DNA from: Gnetum montanum
Lineage: Eukaryota; Streptophyta; Gnetopsida; Gnetales; Gnetaceae
Assembly: GCA_015680685.1 (NCBI GenBank)
Contig: MNCI01002331.1
Span: forward strand, 479,064-543,063
DNA: 64,000 bases
Reading direction: 5' to 3'
Part shown: piece by piece, positions 1 through 12,454 of the stretch
Numbering within the stretch: the stretch's first letter is position 1
Layout of the letters: each line of letters opens with the position of its first letter
The notes under the pieces: generated by a model
Seen by the model: only the letters and a program-made list of their open reading frames with translations
Database searches by the model: none
Told to the model about the DNA's origin: nothing
Made by a program: the position numbers and the translations under genes

Positions 1-400
1 TATTTCTAGTTTTCTTGTGGAACTATCTCTTTCTCTGGGGAAAATTAGGAGTAGATTGCGGAGTTGTGCTCAAATGTTTTTGCAAAATTTTATTTGTTAC
101 AAGTAGGTATTATAAGGACCGCGTAGACTAGGTAGTTGAACAAAATAGGAAATTTTCAAGAACTCACAGTACTTGGCAAAGTTGGCTGAATCTCTTTAAA
201 GTAAGTCATTTGTAGTTCACACACAACGCAATTGTTACATTTTACACAACGACACGCTGCAATAGCACACACACATACTCACATTAATTACTGAGTCTAT
301 TTGGAGGTATCTGGGCCTTGGTGTTGCCAGAGACCAGCAGGAACCTAAATCCTGTTCGAGGACACTCGTTGGCGGTCGCGTCCCAAACGGTCGCCAACAG
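1..400. other. Unassigned end of window beyond A's ORF3
   Basis: No open frame of note. By alignment with element B, the 3' LTR of A would be expected to end near here, but neither the CTCATCA terminus nor a C-run (the polypurine tract in complement) is present. A short inverted repeat, GTTGGCG and CGCCAAC, lies at about 370-402. The segment may be a separate insertion or a diverged 3' untranslated part. Confidence 0.3.
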
Positions 401-3102
401 TTCTCCTCCGCACTTCTAGGATCATGAACTATCCACGTAGCTTCCCCAATGTGGGTTCAAATGGGCACATCCCAAGGACATGAGATTGCTGGAAATAACT
501 CCTTGACATTGATGAACTAGATAGCACACTATTTGTGTTCAATGTCAAATGCTCTCACTAGGTTCTTCAGCTCTTGATAGTCATTCATCTGTCTAGCTAG
601 GTCCTCAGTGATGGATCATTACTCTGTGAATCATCCTTTGAGAACTTCAAGTTTAGTGTTAGCAGTCTCAAGCTTTTGCTTGGTGTTCTTATGGTGTTTG
701 AACTCAACCTCGTATAGTAGATACAAGCTAGCCACCTATTTTTCCAATTCCAACTATAGTCATCTGGCTATCAACATTTCTAGGTTTGCATAATAGAGAT
801 TGGCCAACTCCATATACTCTATCATTTCTTGAATCTACAACTCCTTCAAGTAGATTTCTACTTTTTTTATGCATTAATCCCATCAAGGGTGGGTTTCCAT
901 ATCTCTCTTCCTTGCTAGAGTTGTTGGAGGGCTTCATTCACTTTAGCCTTTGCCATCTAGATTTCCTTTTCATTAATTTTCTTTTGCAAACCAACTTGGT
1001 CCATGTAGTGATTTTTCACTCTCTCAAATTTGAGAGCTTCATTCTTCCAAGCAGCGATCTCGATGCTAGAATTTTTTTGCAATGTGTGTACTTCCTCCAT
1101 TGATAGATTTTGGCTCTCTGTGGTAAATTTTCTCAATTCAGTGTTGACCCTAGCAAGCTGCTCCTACTGTTGATGAATGAATTCTTGCATTTGATCTCTC
1201 TGAGCATCAACATTTCACAGGTAATGATTTTACGGGGTTAATGCTATATTCTCTTAGCACATCTGATTTAAGTCCCTTTTGATTAAGTGCATTTTAGGTT
1301 CTACCATAGACTATTTGAAGATGTCCATTACTGCTTCCTCCTTAACCTTTTGAAATCATTTTTAAAGTTGTTTGATAACTTCATGTCTTGTCATTGCTAG
1401 GTAGAGGATTACTTGTTCTACAAGTTAGGAACAAAGTTCCACAACCTTCATGGCCAAGCATTGATTTTGCTCTTGGGCCATTTCTAGTTGCCCTTCCAAG
1501 ATGATGCATTTTCCCCTTACATTTAGTAACTTCAACTGGGTTTTGGTGATGTTCTCCAAGATACCAAAGATGTCTAGAGTTGGTTGTCCAGTTCCTACTA
1601 GTCATTTTAGCAACTGTTCATGTTGAGTTGTATTCAATTTTTCATTGACCTTGCCTGCAGATTTTTGCACATTTTGAAGTGCAAATATGTCTAGTATAGA
1701 CACCATAGGTGAATTTAGTGCTTTAGTTACATGGTCAACTACCACTTCTACCACTGTCTCTTGTCCTTAGTGTTGCATCACCAAGATAGTTACCTCTTCA
1801 CCTTCTTCCAACCTTACCGAGAAAGTGGCAGCATTCCCAGATATTTTTGGTAATAAATGGTATCTTGCTAGTGGCATCATCACCTCTTGAGCATTGGGAT
1901 CTAACCTTGAAAGTAGTTGCATTCTTTGGGTAGATAAAATGGAACCACCTCTCTTCATTTGGCTAATTGTTCAAGCCACCTCGTTAAGGTGACTCATCAC
2001 TGGCTAATACATAACTGGATCTACCCCACTCATTCCTACTTATTGTTGTTGTTTGCTCAAGATCCATTCTCAAATTTATTGTAGATGCTCAAGGACTATG
2101 TGGGCCTCCAGTGTTGTCTCCTAAGTGGATGGTGGTGGCAGTAGTTCCTCTTCTTGAGTGGTTGTTGGCATCTTATCCTTCATGATTTCTACCCATGAGC
2201 CCAAGGGAGAATGCTTGAGGGTGTCGTTTGAGTAGTGAATAATACCTATGCTTTTGCAAAGTTTCCTAATAAGGCACAGAAAGGGAAAGGTCTTCCTTCC
2301 ATGTTTGTTCAACTTGAAGCACTTTTCAATCTCCAAATAAATTAGCTATCGAAGGTTAATGGAAAATTTCCTGCTTAGAGCGATGAATGCTTGGGCAGAG
2401 AAGGTAGTCATATTTCTTGGCCTCACCATTGAATTGAGGTGATAGGTTGTAATCTTAAAATAAATCTACTCTATTGGTGTGAGTGCACCATACTCCTTAC
2501 AATCTACCCTGTAGCATCACTAGGTCCATTTCCTTTTTACCTCAAGATCACCTTTTCTTAATATTCTACCAATTGTGTTCCATTGTATGGCAACCCTAGT
2601 GCCTGTGCAATAGCCTCTACCAAGTAGAACACTTGAATGTCCTTGATTTTTACAATGGACCCTAGCCTTCAGCTATTCCAAAAGAGATAGGTCTCTCCCA
2701 TGTACCATTCCCCAGTGGACGTGATGACTGGCCACATGGGAGAGGCTTGCAATTGTGTCTTGACATCGCTTTTTCCAAAAATGGTCCAAAGTTTATCTCT
2801 TGAAGAATTGATATGTGACTTTCTTAGGGCTTGATGATGTCTAGGTAGGCTTGAGTCAGAGTGACCTCAAGCCTTCGCATGGGTCCAAGTGCTTCTGCTC
2901 ATTGGGATTGTTTAATAGGCACTTCTTCCTCTATAATCTATCGAATAGATTCTACTTCAGGCTCCTCACAAAGAGGTCCCATTGCATGGGTCACCTCTTA
3001 TTGTTCTTGGCCTTGTTCTTGCTGGCCCCTTCTAGCTCTAGATCATTTCTCCCATGGTTGTGAGGGTTTTCCTTCCTATGGATGCTTTTGTTTGGGTGTC
3101 AT
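400..3102 (-). pseudogene. Element A ORF3, coiled-coil accessory protein located after INT (degenerate)
   Basis: This is the counterpart of the better preserved ORF3 in element B (about 43570-46302). Both start with an ATG directly after an AG acceptor-like dinucleotide (here ATG at 3102, protein beginning MTPKQK). The core shared block at about 2121-2336 contains FPFLCLIRKLCKSIGI, matching FPFPCLIRKLCRWAGI in B. A second shared block at about 2410-2480 encodes a YHL-type segment. By eye the core resembles the 'putative plant transposon protein' domain found in plant retroelements; I have no search result for this. The C-terminal half (about 400-2000) is rich in K, E and Q and probably a coiled coil. 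Many stops and frameshifts show that it is a pseudogene. In Athila elements this place holds the env-like ORF, but I see no clear membrane segment. Confidence 0.6.
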
Positions 3103-3564
3103 CTATAATCACAATAAGACCATGGATTAGAAATCATTATGTAACCTTAAAAAAATTGGGATACCTTAACTCTTGAGGGTAGTTACACTTGGCTAAGTTG
3201 TGATTATGGCTAATTTACTGAATTTGATTATTATTTATTTTATGTGTTATTATGAATAATTCATCATGGAGCTTGTTGGAAGGGTTAACTTAGAACAAGT
3301 TGATGTTTACATATGGTTAAGGTTATTAATCCTTTAGGAGAGTTAGGAAAATTTCCAAAATAATTCTATCAATTTTTCACTAGAAACCTTAAGGTTTGTG
3401 GCCCCCACAATAAAGATCTTACCTTCGGTAAGTGTAAGACTAAAAAACAAAGTGATTTGGACAAACGGTTTGAAAGTTATGGGCTCTGGAAGATTCTGGG
3501 CTTTGAAAAATTGCAAAAATTCCTCTTGTGTAATAAGTAAATTGCAAAAGATTCCAAATTTTCC

Positions 3565-3645
3565 AACAATATATAGTATTTTTGCACTATGTCAATTAGG
3601 CCTCATTGATGTGCTCAACTGCATCGACGAGGCCTCGTCAACGTA
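3565..3645 (-). promoter_or_regulatory. Possible internal promoter of element A upstream of ORF3 (palindrome plus TATA)
   Basis: The 14-bp palindrome GACGAGGCCTCGTC lies at 3626-3639 inside a GCATCGACGAGG...CAACG context. About 50 bases downstream on the minus strand is a TATA-like CTATATATTG (3567-3576), and ORF3 starts about 460 bases further on. The same palindrome type sits upstream of the TATA box in A's own LTR (12317-12432). The promoter role is inferred. Confidence 0.45.
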
Positions 3646-3659
3646 GCTGTTGATCATCA

Positions 3660-5333
3660 TTGACTTCTATTGACTTTGGTCAAACTTTCAAAATACAAGG
3701 AATTTTTCAATGAAATTGGGGCAAAATGAAAGCTTAAAAGACCAAGAATAGTATAAAATCATGAGAAGAGGGAATTGAAGTTCATAAATTTGAAATAAAG
3801 GAGAAATTTTGGTCTAATGAATGAATACAATGAAAGATTAAGGAGTACTGAGCAGTTTACACAATGGAAAATACAAAATATAGGATTGTAGTGATGTCAA
3901 AGGTGGGTAATCTTAACTAATTAAGCCAAAATCTATGCAAGTGGGTCCTTCCCATAGCAAGCTCATGCCCTTTTTTCCCTTGCATAACCTCAACTAAGGA
4001 GTCTATGGGCCCGATAGTCAATTTAATGATCATGATAAGTTAAGGACCAACTTGAAATAATCCACTTAAGAATCCCAACACATCAGACTAAGACATAGAG
4101 CATAACATAGAACCTGGTAGTGAGGTGAATTATGGTAGCATGGAGGATGATAGAGAAGATGGAATGAAGTTCCAAATTAAGGCCATAGGAAGTCCCTTGT
4201 GAAATTTGTGGTTAAAATGACCTAAGAAGTTCCATCCTTGTTCTAGACCAAAACCATCCACTTTCAGTGACTTTAAATTGCCACTCTAAGATTGATTCAC
4301 CCACCCAAGACATAAGAGTGCTTCCACAAAACAACCACCATTCCACAAAGAGCAAAAAGAAGAAGTAGGAAGTGAGAGATAGGACCTTATTTAGAAGGGA
4401 CTGTCAAGCATAGGTGCATGTTATTCAAGTCCCATAACTAGTGCTTGTAGCCCTTTTATTTATCCAAGTGATGTGCTTTAAATTCCCATAGTTTTTTTTT
4501 GTTGAATTATGGGAACCACACAATGTAAGGACTTATTCATGTCGAAGGGGTGTGCTTTAAATTCCCATAGTTTTTTTTTCTTTTGAATGATGGAAACCAC
4601 ATCATGTAATGATGTTATTTGTCTTCCTATCATTGGATGGTATGGAATGGTAAGAAGTCCACGAAAATTACTCAAACACTCAAGTAAGAAGTAGAGTACA
4701 AAGAGTATTGAGTCCCCTTGAAGTCACACCCTTTACAAACCTTTCGATCCTTCCTAATTTTGGAACTACTCTAGTCACTAATTGATTAAAATTTTATTTA
4801 ATGAAAAGGAACCTCAAATTTCCAAAACAAGGAAAACCATAGAGTTCATTGGATGGACAGATGACATGGATTCACTACTAGTTCCATGATAAATAAACCA
4901 TGTCAAAGTCATTAGACATCAAAATTCAAAAATAGAAACCAGACATCGATAATCACACATTAAGCACAAGCCATCATTAGTAAGCAACAACAATAGCATT
5001 GTGTCCTATGATAATAAAGCATATTTTTTAGCAAAAATGAGAAAATATCACACTTAAACAAAAAGAAACAAGATAAATTAAAATATATAAGAAAATTTAA
5101 AATAATCAAAAAAGTTAAAAGGTACTAAAAATGATATAAAATTAGAAATATTTAAAAATAAAAAATTTGTAAAATCAACAATGTGAAAAAAAAGGTAGAA
5201 AACCTGAGAGGCCAAAATAATGGTTAGCATGGATGGCCATCTCCCCCACAACTAAGTTCAAGGGAGGAGATCCAAAAAATAGAATGTGTTTATCCATCTA
5301 TTGAGGTAGTAGTTACACTAGCCAGTCTTGGTT
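3660..5333. other. Conserved noncoding spacer of element A between INT and ORF3
   Basis: There is no coding capacity. Blocks are shared with the same region of C (16830-17990) and B (47160-48290), including a 'tggatcctccccaaag'-like block (here 3940-3990) and 'gaagtcacaccctt' (about 4718-4735). A has a tandem duplication of about 79 bp at 4472-4630 ('tgtgctttaaattcccatag' plus a T-run); C has one copy. The right end is A-rich (5030-5200). Confidence 0.6.
5233..5256 (-). promoter_or_regulatory. Central polypurine-tract-like motif just downstream of A INT
   Basis: On the minus strand this reads TTAGTTGTGGGGGAGATGG. The same motif follows INT in C (about 17980-18000), in the fragment at 63665-63690 and in B (48275-48300), and it resembles the true 3' PPT of B (TCAGTCGTGGGGGTA, directly before the 3' LTR). 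A role in plus-strand priming is inferred. Confidence 0.4.
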
Positions 5334-6440
5334 CTAGGAAGGTTTGACTTGTTGGATATTAACTAATTGCTTTTTATTTGGGCTATCGGGTTTGTAAATT
5401 ATCATGGCCCCAAAGGAAAAGGTTTGATCAATTATATAAGGTCCATCACACAATGTTTGAAACTTTGTCTTTTGGGGTATATGTGTGGGGTTCCAATAAA
5501 GAACCATATCTTCTGGTTGAAGTTTTACTTTCTTGATTCTAAGGTCATGACACTGCTTGCTAAAGGCCTTGTTCACCTTATTCAAGGATAGGGCCACTAA
5601 GTGATTTTCATCTATCATGTTTAGATTGATCAATCTTTTCTGTGCTAAACTTAGGTCAAGGTTTAGATCACAAGTTGTTGAGAGTGTACAGAGCTCATAT
5701 TGAATTAGGAGCATTGGAAGTTTCCTGTACACTAACTCATAGGGAGAATATCCAATAGGAAGTTTTCAAGTTGAATAATAAGCCCAGAGAGAATCGTTAA
5801 GTTTTTTACTCCAGTCCTTCCTATATTTTCTAATGGTTCACGTTAGTATTTTTGTAATCTCTTGGTTGGTTACCTCTACTTGACCATTAGCTTAGGGGTG
5901 GTAAGGTGTTTTTAATTTATGTTCTACCCCTAAGCAGTGCATTGATTTTCTAAATGTGGCACCTATGAAATGAGTTCCATTAACAGAAATTAGTGAACAT
6001 GGCACCCCAAACATATTCATGATATTTTGTTGTATAAATTTGGTAGTAGTGGATGATGTACAATTAGTAACAGCTGTTGCTTCAACCCATTTTGTGTAGC
6101 AGTCAACTGCTACTATAATATATGCTTTCCCATTAGACATGGATGTGATGAGACCCATGAAGTCAATGCCCCATATCTCAAAAGGCTCTAATGGTTGAAT
6201 ACCCTATTGAGGGCCTTCCATGTGAGTGGTCATCCCCTCGTCATGTTGACAACATTCACAAGACTTGACAAATTGGTGGGCATCCCTAAAGATTTTGGGC
6301 CAATAGTATCCTACCATCAAGATTTTTATGGCCATGCATCTCCCTACATAGTGGCCTCCACAAGGCCCTTCATGAGCATCCTAGAGAACATGCAATTGAT
6401 CTTGGTAAGGGACACTCCAATGGATTAGGCCATCAACACA
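5334..6440 (-). pseudogene. pol: Element A integrase (degenerate)
   Basis: This is the integrase part of a gypsy Pol. The zinc-binding region lies at about 6200-6430, the catalytic core at 5892-6158 and the C-terminal part at 5334-5732, ending in QVNIQQVKPS-type residues before the stop at 5334. The core has the usual MSNGKAYIIVAVDCYTKWVE. The second catalytic aspartate is lost: the family has SDNGTHF and this copy has SVNGTHF. The domains are split by frameshifts and stops. It is the counterpart of C INT at 18092-19216. Confidence 0.85.
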
Positions 6441-6689
6441 CACCTTATAAAGGTGTCCATTGATTTCCATGAAGCATTTGACCTGATGAAGAAATTTTTG
6501 TTGTTTTTGAAAATCCAAGTCCTATGGCATCTCTTGAGTGAGAAGATATGTGAGGATGCCATTATACCATATTGCTTTTTTAGGCATTTGTTCATTTATT
6601 GCTCTAGTAAAGAGGAGTTTGTCAGGAAACTAATCAAAGAGTGGGCTCTCCTTCTTTTTGTTATCCCATATTAATCAAGAGAGGTGGTC

Positions 6690-7430
6690 AGCAATCACAT
6701 TCTTGGTCTCTTTTAGATCTACCATAGTAAGATTGAATTCTTGCAAGATCACAAGTCACTGTATAACATGAGGGCTCACTATGTGCTTATTCATAAGTAA
6801 GTTACTTGCATTATGATCTGTATGTACAAATACCTTATAACCTAGCACATAATGTCTAAAATTTTCTAGTGTGTATACCACTGCCATAAATTCTTTCTCC
6901 ATGGTGGTGTAATTCAACTGTGCTTCCACAATGCTTCTACATGAGCACTAGATATAATATGGATGTTTCTTATCATCCAACTATGTGAGCATTGCTTTCA
7001 AAGCATAGTTAGATGCATCTATCATGATATGAAATGGTTTAGACCAATCTAGTACTTGTAGGATTGGTGTTTCTATGAGTTTTTCCTTTAATTATTGGAA
7101 TGCATGTTCACTTTCTTTAGTCCAAATGAAAGGTGCATCCTTTTTTGTAAGTTCTACCAACAACTTTGCAATCTTAGAAAAATTCTTAATAAATTGTCAA
7201 TAGTAACCAGTGTGTCCAAGAAATGACCAAACATCTTTAATGTCCTCTAGTTGTCATGTTATTCCTTGGATGACCCTTATCTTTTTTGGGTTTACTTCAA
7301 TCCATTTCTGTGAAATTCAATGTCCTAGTGCAATGCCTTCTTGGACCATGAGATGGCTCTTTTTCCAATTGAACTGTAGGTTTGCCTCTACACATCTCTT
7401 TAATACTTGCTCAAGTTAGTCCAAGGCTTA
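6690..7430 (-). pseudogene. pol: Element A RNase H and RT-RH connection (degenerate)
   Basis: Recognised by collinearity with C (19418-20100), where the frame is better. The complement of 6700-6900 encodes the HxDHxxxxF / YxV-type segment that in C reads VYIHMDHSAIKFLMNK. It is broken by several stops. The RNase H would degrade the RNA strand of the replication hybrid. It lies directly downstream of RT, as in all Ty3/gypsy elements. Confidence 0.7.
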
Positions 7431-8130
7431 CTCGAATGTAGCTTTGTAGGTGGAGAAGTCATAAATGAAAACTTCAACACCATTGTCAATTTTTTGTTGA
7501 AAGATACTTAAGAACAAGCATTGAAATGTTGTAGGGGCATTGCATAGGCCAAAATGGCATCTTACAATATGAAAAAGTATCTTAGGGACTTGTGAATGTT
7601 GTCTTGGCCTAGTCTTTTGGTGTGATTTGGATTTGGTTATAGCCTCTATAATCATCTAAGAAACTATAACAATAATGCCTAGATATAGTATCTAACACTT
7701 GATCTACAAATGGAAAAGGAAATTTATCTTTAAATGTTGCCATATTTAACAACCAAAAGTCAATGCAAATCAGCCATTTTCCAGCCTTCTTTGATACTAA
7801 TATGAGTGGGCTAACCCACTCACTATCTGTGATTGGATAGATGAACCCTGCCTTGAGGAGTTGTTCTATCTCCTCCTTGATGATTTGTTTTAATTTGGGA
7901 TTCAACTGCCTTCTAGGCTTCATGGCTAGATCAATGTAGATGTGCTGGCATATCCTTGGATCAATTCCTGTTAGCTTTGGATATGAGCAAGCAAAGGTTG
8001 TTGACCATTTATTCACCACTTCCAACAACTTTTTTCTTTGTTTAGGAGAAATTTTGGTATTAAGGATGACTAGTTTTCCATTCTTTAAAAATGCATACCA
8101 GCTGGTAAAATTTTTAGTTCTAAGGACTCC
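7430..8130 (-). pseudogene. pol: Element A reverse transcriptase (degenerate)
   Basis: The N-terminal part (7609-8028) contains ELL-KAGFIYPI, WVSPLILVSKK, CIDFWLLN and the YSFLDDYRGYNQI motif, characteristic of gypsy RT. The palm active site (7428-7655) reads FIYDFS where the family, and element C, have FMDDFS, so the first aspartate of the catalytic pair is missing. The two halves are in different frames near 7609-7655. This copy cannot encode an active enzyme. Confidence 0.88.
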
Positions 8131-8399
8131 TACTTAAAGTGATTAGGGATCTCAAACTCTTTCCAATAGGTATCATCATCTTCATTAGAGAGTTGGGAAT
8201 GAACTTGTTCAATCTTGTTCATGAATTCAACATATGCACATGTTAGACTCTCAGTTGGCTCCATGCATATTATGTCACTATCTAAATTAGCTATCAACCA
8301 TAGAGTGCCCTCTTGCTTTGTGTTTGTTATATACAGACACCTTTGAATGTTTATTTCTTGCACACATTGATTACATGCCTTAATTTATGTGCTTTTGAT

Positions 8400-9000
8400 T
8401 GACCAGATCTTTTGCATGCAATTGCACCTATTATCACTGTATGTAATGCATGGAATATGCTTATTTTTAGTCTTTCTTAACTCATTCTCCTTAGATATTT
8501 TGAGAGATATGTTCCTTATACTCATTCTTACGTTGACCATGCTTAACTAAGCCCTTTCCATAATGATGGGGAAGTCACTTTTGTAGTTGTCCACCTTGAT
8601 TACTAGAAAATCAGTAGGATAGGACCACCCACAAACTATGGTCACAATGTCCTCTACTAGTCCCAAAGAGATAGTAATTAACTAATTTACTAATTCTAAA
8701 TGGATGTTGCTCTTCTTGAGAGGTGGTAGGTTCTAGGCCTTGTACATATCATGGGAGATGAGGTTAACTCCAAAAATAGAGCCAATAAGATCCTTACATG
8801 GCTCTTGTCTAGTAATCTATAGATAGATGAGTGGACTTCCTAGATCAGATCTTTTTGTAAGAAGGTTGCCAACCTTAATCTAATCAGAAATACCATGGGC
8901 TAACATTATGATGCAAATTCTAGGTGGCACTTAGTTTGAAGGGCATTCTAAGGTATTTGATGCAAAGGATAAGGGTGATGGAAATGCAGGATGATCAATT
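8400..9000 (-). pseudogene. Element A aspartic protease region (degenerate)
   Basis: Collinear with the protease of C at 39719-40333. The complement of about 8740-8815 encodes PCKDLIGS..GVNLIS, which matches C's PCKALLDSGSRFNLIS. The catalytic Asp of the DSG triad has become Gly. There are several stops. The preceding segment 8130-8363 links PR and RT. Confidence 0.65.
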
Positions 9001-11382
9001 GGAGTAGGTTGTGAGGGCTGGAGAGGACTGTTGGACCAGAAAAAATGTCATTTCCCTGATCAATTATATAGACCACTTGGTTGAAAAACTAGTTATGAAT
9101 GCATAGCCCTTGTAGCATTTCATTATTGCAACTATGAAGGAATTTCACCCTGCATGGATGAAGTAGGAGGTAACTAAGTTGAAGGTGGAGGTGTAGGTGC
9201 AAAGGGATGTGAAGGATGATAAGGATATGAATATGGCTTTTCCCCTTCAGTAGATGGTGAATGTGTTCGGTGGTACTCTAGAGGGTAATAGTGATGCTGG
9301 AATGATATATGACTCATAGAACTTCTAGGGGAGATGGACTGTTAAACATAGTACCCATATGGATTTGGTTACCTATAAGGGTACAGCTTCTTTGGTAGTG
9401 GCATTCTACACAATTGTGGTTGATACCATTGTTGGTATTGTTCGAATGGTTGTGGAGGAGCTCCACTTCAGTAGTAAGCTTATTGTTGTTGGTGGAACTA
9501 TCTTGGACTACATTGGAGATAAGGTAATCATCTTGGAGCTTGCCTATGTGCTAGGTGAGGATTCAATGCATACACTCTAGACTCTTATAAGTGTGACACT
9601 ACAGGGCAACATCCCTTTGAATTTTCATATTGACAGATGTCACATTTGGTTTCATCATTAGAGTCAAACTCTACAACTTCCTCTACTATAGCAACAATGC
9701 CCTTACCTCTTTGGTAGCCACATTCAGCTTCTTTTCATCTCTTGTAGTTATGATCACTATTTTACTCTTTGGATTCTTCAGCAATCTTTAAAGCGGTGTA
9801 AAACTTTTTATCTAAAGAGTCCCATAACTTGGAAACCTTGTCCAAAATATCATAAATAGATTTTTGGATGGGTAAGGTCTTTTTGTTCACCACTTCATCA
9901 AGTGGTGAATCCTCCTTATCATAAAATCAAACCTCTCATTTTCTAATGGAAGGATCCCTATTATATTCTTCAACACTTTTTCTCTTTTGTGGCTCACCTT
10001 CTTCTTTTGCTACCTGCTCAATTAACCTTTGAATCTACTGAGTTCTCAATTTAGACAATCTTCCTTGGGCATACACCCCAAGGGTTTTTCTTGTTTCTAC
10101 TTTGAGACCTATATGATGTGGCAAAGTCATTCCCTTTGAGAGTAACCATGGCTAGGGCATCAATGTAGGAGTGAATAATATCAGCCCATGGCAGCATCCA
10201 AGGGTTCATGTGCTTCTTGTTTCCAACCTTGGATTTGCCTTCCCAAATAAGATACTTTGGAGTATGTCTAGTATTTATCATTGAATAATTCTAACATGGT
10301 ACTCCATCTTTGGATAGATTCCAGCTCTAAGGACCCGTACCAAATTTCAGCTTCCTTAATGAGTATCCTTGGAAAAAATTGAGTTTTTGCCACTTATTCT
10401 CTATGTTTTATAAGGCACAAGCATCTTGAAAAGCTTGTAGATGTGTATGCTGATTAGAACTATATCCCCCCTTAAATCTAGGAATATTTTTCATATCTAG
10501 GCACTTAATCCAACTATCCTTCATATGCATAGTTGGGATTTTTACTACATCTAAATGTTGAGCATACTTTAAGTTGCCAATAAAAGTTCATCATCATCGT
10601 TGCATTGATGATGTCGATGATGGTTTTGGCCACCCCTTCAATTTTGGTGGTCTTCATGGTCATTGTTATTTCATCGATCACCTCCATCATGGTTGTTTCA
10701 ATGGCAACTTCCATGAGAACCATTAGATGAAGAGGAATGTTCAGAATTAGATGAAGAGGATGAACAGGAAGGTGGACTGCCACTGCCACCGTGGTGTCCG
10801 CCATCACTCTTACGCTTATTATGATCACCATCCTTAGATCCCTTATTGCTACAATGTTTACCCAAGTCCCTACCTTGTCTATCACTCTTTCCAAACCTTG
10901 ATTTATGAATAGTCAATTGCAGGGTTAGGTATACATCCTTGCCATTAGTAGTAAGGGGTGCAGAATCTTCATGTTGAGAACCTTCCAAGGGAGGATCCTC
11001 GTTGTCCTCTTAATCTAGTAGGAACAAGGGGTTAGTGTAATGTTTCCCCTTTGTAGCTTCATGGAGTTTCTTCTGATGTTTATCTCTTTTAGGTTTTGTT
11101 TCAATGGGACAATAGTTCCAAGTGTCATATCCATCCACAACATACTCCTTGTGAAGATCTGCTATGCCCAACTTCTTAAGGATTTTTAATAGCATTCCGA
11201 GCATAAATCTATAAAAAGGGAAAGACAACATTGCCCTCAATATCACACCATTACATTTGTTTGTCCCAATGTAGGATGAAGGTAAAATTCAACACAAACT
11301 CATCTGGATGAGTGTATACCACCTTACATTCTTATGGGACCAATTGTTTAGTATCTTTAGGCTTGCAAGAAGAAAAAGACAT
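9000..11382 (-). pseudogene. gag: Element A gag (degenerate)
   Basis: The start ATG at 11382 gives MSFSSCK, equivalent to MSSS in C gag (42304). Conserved pieces are the early segment ending in LFLLD (11010-11246), a Ser/His/Gly-rich low-complexity stretch (10700-10990) and the gag core at 10051-10281 (NPWMLPWADIIHSYIDALAM). An EEGE..KRKSVEEYNRDPS motif follows at about 9950-10050. A P/G/Y-rich tail (9000-9600) is too broken to read. Many stops; most are TAG, TGA or TAA and could come from C-to-T changes. Confidence 0.75.
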
Positions 11383-11518
11383 TTTGCAAAACAAAATAAA
11401 ATTGTCAGTGTGCTCTTATAATTTGCATGTATAGTGGAATTATATTGACCTTTAGGTTTGTACAATGATATTAATGATATTCACTTAGACCTAAATAGCA
11501 CATGTTCCACAAACAAAG

Positions 11519-11536
11519 TCCCCAACAATAGTGCCA
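11519..11536 (-). other. Primer-binding site of element A (tRNA-Asp type, degenerate)
   Basis: The plus strand reads TCCCCAACAATAGTGCCA, one base from the LTR. Plant tRNA-Asp ends TCCCCGGCAACGGCGCCA (from memory). B and C keep closer matches at 50300-50317 and 51287-51304. Confidence 0.75.
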
Positions 11537-11537
11537 A

Positions 11538-12454
11538 TGATGAGCAATGAGGTACCCCTATGTCCAACCATACAAATCACAAGCGTTCACACACAATCTG
11601 GTCAAATTCTATGGACTTTGTCATTTCCAATGCACTAACCCTTTAGGAAGTAAATCCAGCCTTAAGGTCAATTGTTGTCTTCCCAATTATACTTGTGACG
11701 TTCGTTGGTATGGTTAAGTGTAACTAAGGCATTTGATTTGTATCATTTTTTATGTTTTATAGTTGGGTGCTTAAAATGTAGATAAAAAGGAATTTAATTA
11801 ACTAATTAAATAATCATTTAACTAATCCTAACATAAGTATCTATTTCTACTTTCCATACGCATCCTGAACCCATATATTCATTGTTGGGTGACCAAGCAC
11901 TACATTACTAGGTGTACCAAGCAATAATGCTGCTAAGATTACCAAGCGAATATGTATTATGCTCAAAGATATTATACTTATGTATTTAATCTATTTAGCT
12001 AAATTACTTCATTAACTCATTTTCTGAAAAATATTTGCAAAATAATTGAAAACAATTAATAAATAATTGAAAACATTGAATGCATAAATGAAACAACTAA
12101 TCTATCCAAAGTGCTACAAGGTTTATCACAAAGCTCATCTTCATTCCTACACACATTGTCATGCTTAGGTACAACAATGCTCGAATAAAGATTTGTACAC
12201 TCAATGACTCCTGCTGAAAGCACTCAAGGAAAAAATTCTAACTTTTGAATGGAAAAAATGTAAGAGCTTCAATGCTACTAAAATATAGATTACCATAAAT
12301 ACAGTTGGTAGGCATGTATTTATAGGTGATAGACAGACATTGCATTGACAAGGCCTTGTCGATGCAAGGTGAGATGCATCAATGAGGCCTCGTCAATGCA
12401 GTTAACTACATTGATGAGGACTTGTCAATGCAGCCAACCAACAACAACTCATCA
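11538..12454 (-). repeat. Element A 5' LTR, 917 bp
   Basis: It begins TGATGAG and ends CTCATCA, the same 7-bp inverted termini as the LTRs of B and C. The first 60 bases align with those LTRs (gagg/atacccctay...caaccatac). On the minus strand U3 lies at the high-coordinate end with palindromes at 12347-12432 and the TATA box at 12317-12324. The 5 bases after it (CTAAG) are the presumed target-site duplication; the partner copy is outside the window. Confidence 0.85.
12317..12432 (-). promoter_or_regulatory. Element A U3 promoter: TATA box with three palindromic units upstream
   Basis: TATAAATA (complement of 12317-12324) is preceded on the minus strand by three related units: GACAAGGCCTTGTC at 12347-12360, an AATGAGGCCTCGTCAATGC unit near 12380-12399 and a decayed unit at about 12407-12432. 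The internal copy at 3626-3639 is the same motif. Confidence 0.65.

Larger units (their letters stand above)
1..12454 (-). mobile_element. Element A: Athila-like Ty3/gypsy LTR retrotransposon, 5' part complete, left end outside window
   Basis: Read on the minus strand the order is 5' LTR (11538-12454), PBS, gag, PR, RT, RNase H, INT, noncoding spacer, ORF3. The PR-RT-RH-INT order is typical of Ty3/gypsy. The PBS resembles the 3' end of tRNA-Asp and there is an extra ORF after INT, both of which point to the Athila lineage. All domains are interrupted by stops or frameshifts and several catalytic residues are lost, so the copy is dead. No 3' LTR is visible down to position 1; the first 400 bases do not match the LTR and may be a further insertion or the 3' untranslated part. 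The internal order matches element C closely. Confidence 0.85.
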
